A stretch of 64,000 nucleotides of DNA from a candidate division KSB1 bacterium (GTDB taxonomy: Bacteria > Zhuqueibacterota > Zhuqueibacteria > Zhuqueibacterales > Zhuqueibacteraceae), in assembly GCA_034506175.1 (NCBI GenBank), contig JAPDQB010000008.1, forward strand, positions 1 to 64,000, read 5' to 3'. The notes below the pieces were generated by a model. That model ran no database searches, was not told the origin of the DNA, and worked only from the letters and a program-made list of their open reading frames with translations. Position numbers and translations under genes: made by a program. Below, one piece after another: positions 58,066 through 64,000 of this stretch. Within the stretch, counting starts at the first letter, position 1. Each line of letters begins with the position of its first letter.

Positions 58066-59505
58066 CTATTGAAAAATTACCGCCCGCAAGCTTTGCACGA
58101 CGAAAAATCCATAAAACAATGTGCTCAAGAGCAGAGCGATTTCGCGCCAGCGCGGCGCGCGTAATTCCGCCGGCAGCAAAGTCCGATTTACCACGATCAA
58201 ATGCAGGCTGGAAATCATGAGAATGAAGCCCGCGATGTTCGCACCGATGATGATTAGTGTCAACGGCTGTGCCAGGCCGAGGGCGATGCAACCCCACAGC
58301 ATGAAGATGAATAAAACCGAGTAATAAATTCTTCGGACATCACCGCCGGCCCACTGGCGCGCCAAGGGATTTCCATGCCACCAAATATCGGTGACGACAC
58401 GAACGAAGGCATCGGTCATGCCGAGCTGCGTCGAAAAGAGAATCCAAAAGCCGTTGAGCAGCGTGAGCGCCCACCAAAATTTTCCCATGGCTTCGGCGAG
58501 ATATTTGGCTTGATAAGCGCCCGCCGCCAGGCCGGCAAGATCGGTGCCGGCAGGAATCAACCCCCGCGCCATGTTGACGGTGAGAAACATGCCGACCAGG
58601 CACATCAGGCCCCAAATCCAAATTTGATCGACTTGCACATATCGCCACCAGCCGCGCCAGCGCTGCAAGTTCTCGGCGTTGATCGCAAAAATTTTTCCAA
58701 CGGCGGAAAGTTTGAGCTTGCGGCCGCCGACGAGGCTGGGGATGGCGCCGACACGGCTTCCCATGGCAAAGCCCTTGTCACGTATCCAATTCGATATGGT
58801 CAAATTCAGCGTGCCACCGGCGCCGGCATAAGCGGCCAAGGCGCCGAGCAGAAGCCAGTTCGTCTCCGAGGCAACGATCATCGCCGGCGAGAAAAAACCT
58901 TGCACCGTGCTCCACCAAATGTCGCCGGGAACGAAAGCAATATTGACAAAAATTAAAAAGGCAAAGATATACGTGAGCATGATCCACGAGACGCGCTCCA
59001 ACATCTTCTCGATGGTCCGGCCAACGGCGAGAATGACGCCACAGGCCAGGAAAGTGGCATAGCCGAAATATCGCAGAATCGCCGCGTCTTCCGGGCCGGG
59101 CAAGCGGCCTTCGAAAGTTGCAAATAAAGCGGAAGCCGAGGTCGCCGCCCAGCCGGGCCAGCCGATATGAAGCAGTGCGAGCAAAATGTAAAGATTGCCC
59201 CAAAACAACGCGCCGGGCTTGGTACGCATGAAACCGGCGAAAATCGGCTCACCGGTGTACATGGTGTAGCGCATCGCCTCGGTGTTGACGATCACTTGGA
59301 AAAAAACGCTGATGGTGATGATGGTGAGCAAAGAGGCGCCGGATTTGAGCACGGCGGCCGGGCCGAGCAGCCACTCGCCACTGCCAATCGAAGCCGCCAG
59401 CAAAATCGCGCCGGGGCCGATGACGCGAAAAAGATTGCGCATCGTGAACGGTGGTGGCGCCGGCAAGTGGTCTAGCTCCCAAGACGGAAGTTGGTGTTTG
59501 TTCAT
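58066..59505 (-). CDS. Nramp-related transporter without the classical metal motifs
   Basis: A 479-residue protein with about eleven membrane helices. Helix 1 reads VIGPGAILLAASIGSGEWLL: the GPG opening of Nramp is present but the DPGN metal motif is GSGE. In helix 6 the MPH motif is absent (AAYAGAGGTLNLTISNW). It therefore belongs to the Nramp/APC-fold superfamily but probably does not handle Mn2+/Fe2+ in the classical way; Mg2+ or an organic substrate is possible. ATG 59505 follows family alignment; the frame starts at 59577. It is the last-in-line gene before rpmA's terminator. Confidence 0.8.
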   Translation of the reverse strand: MNKHQLPSWELDHLPAPPPFTMRNLFRVIGPGAILLAASIGSGEWLLGPAAVLKSGASLLTIITISVFFQVIVNTEAMRYTMYTGEPIFAGFMRTKPGALFWGNLYILLALLHIGWPGWAATSASALFATFEGRLPGPEDAAILRYFGYATFLACGVILAVGRTIEKMLERVSWIMLTYIFAFLIFVNIAFVPGDIWWSTVQGFFSPAMIVASETNWLLLGALAAYAGAGGTLNLTISNWIRDKGFAMGSRVGAIPSLVGGRKLKLSAVGKIFAINAENLQRWRGWWRYVQVDQIWIWGLMCLVGMFLTVNMARGLIPAGTDLAGLAAGAYQAKYLAEAMGKFWWALTLLNGFWILFSTQLGMTDAFVRVVTDIWWHGNPLARQWAGGDVRRIYYSVLFIFMLWGCIALGLAQPLTLIIIGANIAGFILMISSLHLIVVNRTLLPAELRAPRWREIALLLSTLFYGFFVVQSLRAVIFQ

Positions 59506-59529
59506 GTTCGCGGCTGGAAGTTTGAAACA

Positions 59530-59564
59530 AAAAAGGCCACGAGAAAAATTTCTCTGGCCTTTTT
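59530..59564 (-). terminator. Terminator after rpmA
   Basis: Arms aaaaaggcca and tggccttttt enclose a second short stem (gagaaa/tttctc). On the minus strand it lies just after the rpmA stop; the T-rich arm serves as the tract. Confidence 0.7.
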
Positions 59565-59581
59565 CATTTTCTTGCAATCAC

Positions 59582-59845
59582 TCACGTCGTCGCGGCAGGC
59601 AGAATAGCGACTTTCTTTTTGGTCTTGCCGAAACGCTGGAATTTCACCCTGCCGTTGATCAGCGCAAACAGGGTGTCATCGCCGCCTTTGCCGACGTTCG
59701 AACCGGGGTGAATTTTGGTACCGCGCTGACGGACGATGATGCTGCCGGCCTGGACGAATTGTCCGTCATAACGTTTGACGCCAAGATATTGCGGGTTGCT
59801 GTCGCGGCCGTTGTGGGTGCTGCTGCCGCCTTTTTTATGAGCCAT
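59582..59845 (-). CDS. rpmA: 50S ribosomal protein L27
   Basis: An 87-residue L27: [20 protein letters not shown], then [20 protein letters not shown] and [20 protein letters not shown]. The N-terminus starts directly with AHKKG, so no processing by a Prp protease is needed. It sits behind rplU, the universal order. Confidence 0.96.
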   Translation of the reverse strand: MAHKKGGSSTHNGRDSNPQYLGVKRYDGQFVQAGSIIVRQRGTKIHPGSNVGKGGDDTLFALINGRVKFQRFGKTKKKVAILPAATT

Positions 59846-59952
59846 TTTTTATTTCTCCGTTTAAAAACAATCAGACAAAATGATTGAGTGACAAAATCAT
59901 TCACAGCTTTTAAATTATTTTGTCATCAAATTATTTTGCCTATTTCATGATT

Positions 59953-60264
59953 TTACATCACAATTTGCTCGATGCGAACTTTCGAGTGCTGCTGGCGATG
60001 TCCGCGGGTGCGGGCGTAGCCTTTGCGGCGTTTTTTCTTGAAGACGATGATTTTCGGGGCGCGTTGCTCGCCGGCCACCGTGGCTTCGACACGAGCTCCG
60101 GTGACAACTGGCTGGCCGATCTTCACGGCTTCGCCATCCACCACCATCAACACCCGGTCAAAATTGACTTTGCTTCCAACTTCGGCGGGGAGTCGCTGCG
60201 TCAAAATTTCGTCCCCTGGCGCAACTTTAAATTGCTGGCCGCCGATTTCAACCAAAGCGTACAT
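59953..60264 (-). CDS. rplU: 50S ribosomal protein L21
   Basis: A 103-residue L21: MYALVEIGGQQFKVAPGDEI, VLMVVDGEAVKIGQP and the C-terminal KKKRRKGYARTRGHRQQHSK. A strong ribosome site (caggaga) precedes the ATG. It lies downstream of rng and upstream of rpmA, typical for this group. Confidence 0.96.
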   Translation of the reverse strand: MYALVEIGGQQFKVAPGDEILTQRLPAEVGSKVNFDRVLMVVDGEAVKIGQPVVTGARVEATVAGEQRAPKIIVFKKKRRKGYARTRGHRQQHSKVRIEQIVM

Positions 60265-60406
60265 GTAAATTCTCTCCTGAGTTTCAAAACCTCGTTTGCC
60301 GGTTTGCTATTGCACCGATTTAACGCTCAACTAGAGATTGAGGCAATTCGAGGGTCTTGTCTGATAATGGTCAAGAATCTTGAAATTCCCTGCCGGCTCA
60401 TGAACA

Positions 60407-60479
60407 AGCCCACGAAACACGTTCAACCAGCGAAAGAAAAAATCACAGGCATATTTTTCTTTCACGTTTTTCGTGGGCT
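60407..60479. terminator. Inverted repeat between rng and rplU
   Basis: Perfect 11-bp arms agcccacgaaa (60407-60417) and tttcgtgggct (60469-60479) with further partial pairing in the loop (cgaaagaaaaa / ttttctttcacg). It could terminate rng transcripts or fold in the rplU leader. Confidence 0.45.
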
Positions 60480-60498
60480 CAGTTTGAAACAACTGCTG

Positions 60499-62019
60499 TT
60501 ATATCACAATCTCGTGTCCGTCGCGTTTGGAGTAAAATTTGAACTCATCCAAACGCAAGGATTCATCCGGAAGCAGCTCGATTTTCATCCAATACTTCCA
60601 CATCAACCGGCGGATTCGACTCCAAAAACCGGTTTTGAGAAAATTGGCGATTTCCGGATGCAGCTGTAAGCGCAGGTTGCGCTCATTGCCGACCAACTTG
60701 TACCGCATGAGCCACCGTTCGATGCGGGTGAGCACGGTGGCTTTGGAAATCACCCTGCCGGTGCCGTCACAGGTCGGACAGGGTTCGCTGTAAGAAAATA
60801 ACAGGCTCGGTCGCACGCGTTCGCGTGTCATCTCGATCAACCCAAATTCGCTGATGGGGCTGATATTGGACTGGGCGCGGTCTTTGCGCAATTCGCGACG
60901 GAATTCATCTTGCAGCCGGCGTTTGCATCGCGGATCAGTCATGTCGATATAGTCGATGATGATGATGCCGCCGATGTCCCGCAGGCGGAGTTGCCGGGCG
61001 ATTTCATGCGCGGCTTCCAGATTGATCTTCAGCGCATTTTCATCGTGATGGGCGCGGCCCATGTATTTGCCGCTGTTCACGTCGATGGCAGTGAGCGCCT
61101 CCGTATGGTCAAACAAAATGTAGCCCCCGCTGCGCGTCCAAATCTTGCGCGAGAGACTCCGTTCGATTTCCTGCTCGATTCCGTAAGCGTCGAAGAGCGG
61201 CTTTTTGCCGCGGTGCAATTCGACTTTGTTGCTGGGTTGCAAGGAGACTTCCTGGAGATACTTGGCGATTTGCTGATACATTTTCCGCGAGTCGACGACG
61301 ATGCGGTCAATATCCGGCGTGAACAGATCGCGGATGACGCTCGAGGCCATGCCGAGATCCTTGTAAACCAGGCTCGGCGGCTTTGAATTTTTAATGCGCT
61401 CTTCGGTCTTGCGCCAGGTCTTGATCAAGTTTTCGACATCCAGGCGCAGTGCCTCATCATCTTTGCCGGCTGCAACCGTGCGGACGATCAAGCCGAAGCC
61501 CTTGGGCCGCAACTCGCGCGCCAGTTTTTGCAGGTGTTTGCGTTCACGCACGCTTTGAATTTTTTTTGAGACGCCAACCATCTCGCTATTGGGCACCAAC
61601 ACGCAGTAGCGCCCAGGTATGGACAGCTCGGTGGTTATCCGGCAGCCTTTCGTGCTGATCGGCTCCTTGATAATCTGCACCAAAATCTGTTGTCCCTCTT
61701 TCGGAATCGGCCTGTCGTGAAACTCGCGTCTGTGCGTTCGACCATTTTCGGAGGTGTTCTCCAAATCCAAAAACGCGCTGTATTCTTGGAGCGTGTCGCC
61801 AATGTCGCTGAAATGCAAAAAGGCGTCTTGTTCGTGGCCGATATTCACAAAGGCGGCTCGCATCCCTTTCACCACATTCACCACCTTGCCCAGGTAAATA
61901 TCGCCAACCATGCGCTCCGCTTCCGGACGTTCGGTAAACAACTCCACCAGTCTTCCGTCTTCGAGCATGGCAATACGCGTTTCGCCGACCGAGGAATTAA
62001 TGAGAATCTCTTTCCTCAT
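60499..62019 (-). CDS. rng: Ribonuclease G (RNase E/G family)
   Basis: A 506-residue endoribonuclease. An S1 domain at about 35-130 (VGDIYLGKVVNVVKGMRAAF) is followed by the RNase E/G catalytic region with GGYILFDHTEALTAIDVNSG, IARQLRLRDIGGIIIIDYID and the zinc-link CPTCDGTGR. It matures rRNA and turns over mRNA in the cytoplasm. It has no RNase E-type scaffold tail. The start ATG 62019 has a ggaccaaac context, a modest ribosome site. rplU and rpmA lie downstream on the same strand. Confidence 0.95.
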   Translation of the reverse strand: MRKEILINSSVGETRIAMLEDGRLVELFTERPEAERMVGDIYLGKVVNVVKGMRAAFVNIGHEQDAFLHFSDIGDTLQEYSAFLDLENTSENGRTHRREFHDRPIPKEGQQILVQIIKEPISTKGCRITTELSIPGRYCVLVPNSEMVGVSKKIQSVRERKHLQKLARELRPKGFGLIVRTVAAGKDDEALRLDVENLIKTWRKTEERIKNSKPPSLVYKDLGMASSVIRDLFTPDIDRIVVDSRKMYQQIAKYLQEVSLQPSNKVELHRGKKPLFDAYGIEQEIERSLSRKIWTRSGGYILFDHTEALTAIDVNSGKYMGRAHHDENALKINLEAAHEIARQLRLRDIGGIIIIDYIDMTDPRCKRRLQDEFRRELRKDRAQSNISPISEFGLIEMTRERVRPSLLFSYSEPCPTCDGTGRVISKATVLTRIERWLMRYKLVGNERNLRLQLHPEIANFLKTGFWSRIRRLMWKYWMKIELLPDESLRLDEFKFYSKRDGHEIVI

Positions 62020-62496
62020 GTTTGGTCCTTAAATAAAACAATCCATATTCGTCTTTGCCCGCGGACGGGCTCTCGGCGAAAACGAGAATAATTCCCGACT
62101 TTTCTTCAATGGTCTCATCTAAAAAATCGGGAAGAAGGACAATAACCTTCTTTAGGCCAATTCAAAGTGACTATATGTCAAAGAACAAAAGCTTAAAGAA
62201 CCCCGGCTTTGCTTCTTTTGTTGATTGAAATCAAGCCGGGATTGTCCAACATAATTCAAATAAAAATACAGAAATTTCGGCAGGAAAGCAAGCGTTTTTT
62301 CCGCGAGTTTTAAATCAAGATTTTTCCCTTGACTTTTTGGAGGTTTCATGATATTTTGCAGTCATTTTGCAGAGCTTGCGATAAGCTCTGTGCATGGACG
62401 CCGGTGCATGGGCCATCAATTCATGCGACCGCAAATTAACATCAATTATCGTTTATGGCGCACCATGGTTCACTTTAAAAAACGGAGGAAGGCTCG
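62020..62496. other. Intergenic region between rng and the OPT transporter
   Basis: 477 bases without a gene I would trust. It holds the divergent promoters of rng (not resolved) and of the OPT gene (62329-62357), an 8-bp inverted repeat cccggctt/aagccggg (62202-62209 with 62233-62240) and a 7-bp repeat with ttcccga/tcgggaa near 62094-62146. Short open frames exist on both strands but lack family features. Confidence 0.5.
62329..62357 (+). promoter_or_regulatory. Promoter upstream of the OPT transporter
   Basis: TTGACT (62329-62334), 17 bases, TATTTT (62352-62357). It gives a leader of about 130 bases before the ATG at 62497. A ggagg-ATG within the spacer could be mistaken for a gene start. 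Confidence 0.55.
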
Positions 62497-64000
62497 ATGG
62501 AAACCAAAGCGTTCAAGCCTTATGTTGCGGAAGAAACAAGTTTAAAAGAATTAACCCTTCGCGCCGTCGTGCTGGGAGTGATGATGGCGGTGATTTTGGG
62601 TGCCGCGAATGCTTATTTGGGCATGCGCGCCGGCCTCACGGTGGCCGCCACCTTTCCAGCCGCGGTAGTGGCGATGGCCGGCCTACGGCTGTTCCGTGGC
62701 ACCATTTTGGAAGAAAACGTTGCGCGAACCACGGCTTCGGTCGGTGAAGCTCTGGTCGCTGGCGCTATCTTCACGCTGCCAGCCTTCGTTTTGACTGGCG
62801 TGTGGTCTCACTTGAAATATTGGGAAAGCACGATGATCATGCTGGTCGGCGGCGTATTAGGCGTGCTTTTCGTTGTGGTCTTGCGTCGCACCCTCGTCGT
62901 CGAAGCCGACCTTCCCTTTCCGGAAAGCGTTGCAGCGGCGGAAATCGTCAAGGCCGGGCAGGGTGGTCAAACCGGCGCTTCTTATGTTTTCGGCGCCATG
63001 GGGCTAGGCGCGTTGTGGGAGTTGTTCAAGAACGATTACGGCGTCAAAATTATCGCCGACAACTTCACCAAGTTCGTCCATTTTGCCGCTTCCAAAATCA
63101 ACATGCTGGGACAAAGCCTGTCTTACGGCGGCGGTATTTATCTGCAAACACCATCGGCCTCGCCGGCGCTGATCGGTGTCGGTTTCATCGTCGGCCCCCG
63201 CGTCGCCTCGATTCTTTTTGCCGGCGCGGTCTTCGGCTGGCTGCTGCTGGTGCCGCTGGGAATTTTCATGAACCCGGCGCTGTCAAGCTACGTTCAGGAC
63301 AACAATTGGGCCACAGCGGCGACACAGGTTTGGCGCTATCAGATTCGCCCTTTAGCTGTGGGGACGATGATCGTCGCGGCTTTTTACACCCTCTTTCGTT
63401 TGCGCCACGCGCTGGTGAGCGGCATCGGCAAAGCCTTCGGCGACATCGGTGCCGGCAAGAGTGGGAGTCCGACGGCAATAGGGAGCCGCCGCTTGGAGCG
63501 CGATATTGACTTGAAGAAAATCATCATCGCCATAGCGGTGTTGGCCATTCCGATGTTTTTACTCTACAATTATTTTAGCGCTTCGCTTGTCGGCTCTCTC
63601 GGCTTGACCATCGTGATGCTGATCCTCGGCTTTTTGTTCGCTGCCGTTGCCGGTTATCTGGTCGGACTCATTGGTTCGTCCAACAATCCCATCAGCGGGC
63701 TAACGCTTTCGACCTTGCTGATTTCGGCGATCATGCTTGTGGCTCTCGGCGTGACCGGAAATCACGGCATTGCCGCGGTGCTGGGCATAGCCGGTGTGAT
63801 TTGCTGCGCCGCTGGTATTGCCGGCGATATGATCCAAGACCTCAAGGTCGGGCATATTCTCGGTGGCACACCCTGGCGCATGGAAGTGGCTGAAATTATC
63901 GGCGTGGTCATTGCAGCTTTGGCTTTGGTTTATCCGATGCAGGCGATGGACAAAGTCTACGGCATCGGCAGCGATGCCTTGCCGGCGCCGCAAGCCGGCC
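62497..64000 (+). CDS. OPT family oligopeptide transporter (3' end outside window)
   Basis: The frame is open from ATG 62497 (ribosome site ggagga) to the window end, 501 residues. Typical OPT features: SLKELTLRAVVLGVMMAVIL, GAANAYLGMRAGLTVAATFP, the cytoplasmic turn LPFPESVAAAEIVKAG and many membrane helices. OPT proteins of this bacterial branch import small peptides or metal chelates with protons. The family usually has about 600-700 residues, so roughly a quarter is outside. The gene is divergent from rng. Confidence 0.92.
   Translation, partial: METKAFKPYVAEETSLKELTLRAVVLGVMMAVILGAANAYLGMRAGLTVAATFPAAVVAMAGLRLFRGTILEENVARTTASVGEALVAGAIFTLPAFVLTGVWSHLKYWESTMIMLVGGVLGVLFVVVLRRTLVVEADLPFPESVAAAEIVKAGQGGQTGASYVFGAMGLGALWELFKNDYGVKIIADNFTKFVHFAASKINMLGQSLSYGGGIYLQTPSASPALIGVGFIVGPRVASILFAGAVFGWLLLVPLGIFMNPALSSYVQDNNWATAATQVWRYQIRPLAVGTMIVAAFYTLFRLRHALVSGIGKAFGDIGAGKSGSPTAIGSRRLERDIDLKKIIIAIAVLAIPMFLLYNYFSASLVGSLGLTIVMLILGFLFAAVAGYLVGLIGSSNNPISGLTLSTLLISAIMLVALGVTGNHGIAAVLGIAGVICCAAGIAGDMIQDLKVGHILGGTPWRMEVAEIIGVVIAALALVYPMQAMDKVYGIGSDALPAPQAG

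Noticed and set aside
62152-62545. Two opposing 65-codon frames before the OPT gene
   Set aside because: They overlap a promoter-like sequence and each other; no family features despite a chance ggagg-ATG.
1-64000. Insertion sequences, integrases, phage genes, CRISPR arrays
   Set aside because: No transposase, integrase, phage structural protein or regular repeat-spacer array is visible on either strand.

Overview
The window looks like chromosomal DNA from a Gram-negative bacterium of the FCB superphylum, most likely a KSB1- or Calditrichota-like lineage. This is inferred from protein families, not from a marker-gene search. The indicators are three TonB-dependent receptors with carboxypeptidase-regulatory N-domains, two GWxTD-type proteins, a PorV/PorQ-family barrel next to a very large secreted protein with a type-9-like C-terminal domain, and the order ispE-spoVG-tRNA-Gln-prs-rplY-pth-rpsF-ssb-rpsR-rplI. 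GC content is moderate and many intergenic spacers are AT-rich.

Region 1 (1-5 kb) is a hydrogenase / heterodisulfide-reductase-type electron-transfer operon: the end of hdrA, then mvhD, mvhG and mvhA (group 3c [NiFe] hydrogenase). A reverse-strand Uma2-family gene sits between hdrA and mvhD. Every junction of the operon carries a hairpin-rich palindromic element, and one further relative lies at 23.8 kb. Region 2 (5-10 kb) has a SpoIIE/RsbU-type phosphatase, a hicAB module with a frameshifted hicA, a Zn/Cd-type P-type ATPase with extra Cys clusters, and a DUF3782-like protein. Region 3 (10-14.8 kb) is an iron operon read right to left: a membrane-tethered DtxR-type regulator fused to two FeoA domains, a FeoB split into GTPase and channel genes overlapping by ATGA, and an outer-membrane-type barrel with one CxxCH haem site. 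DtxR-like palindromes precede it. Region 4 (14.9-17 kb) has a decayed HEPN/MNT pair, a WbqC-like protein and a family-2 glycosyltransferase.

Region 5 (17-36 kb) is the cell-surface island: TonB receptor, 1128-residue secreted protein, PorV-like barrel, an unrecognised overlapping gene pair, a GWxTD protein, a PIG-L-like lipoprotein without the catalytic HPDD motif, a second TonB receptor with a lipoprotein, and a third, convergent TonB receptor. Region 6 (36-44.5 kb, mostly minus strand) holds an orphan histidine kinase in a tightly packed operon ending with suhB, then mutS2, cvpA, a retropepsin-like protease, yqeY and rpsU. Region 7 (44.7-52.3 kb) has a DUF4058 protein, two orphan microcompartment shell proteins, ispE, spoVG, tRNA-Gln, prs and the ribosomal/ssb cluster. 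Region 8 (52.4-64 kb) has a pair of M29-like peptidase paralogues (one lacking the HxD pair), a DUF2442 protein, an M20 peptidase, a second GWxTD protein, an Nramp relative without the classical metal motifs, rpmA, rplU, rng and the start of an OPT-family transporter.

The strongest leads for something undescribed are the iron operon (tethered regulator + split FeoB + haem barrel), the modular palindromes that punctuate the hydrogenase operon, the unrecognised two-gene unit at 25.2-26.1 kb, and the orphan shell-protein locus. All assignments come from reading the translated sequence; no database search was run.
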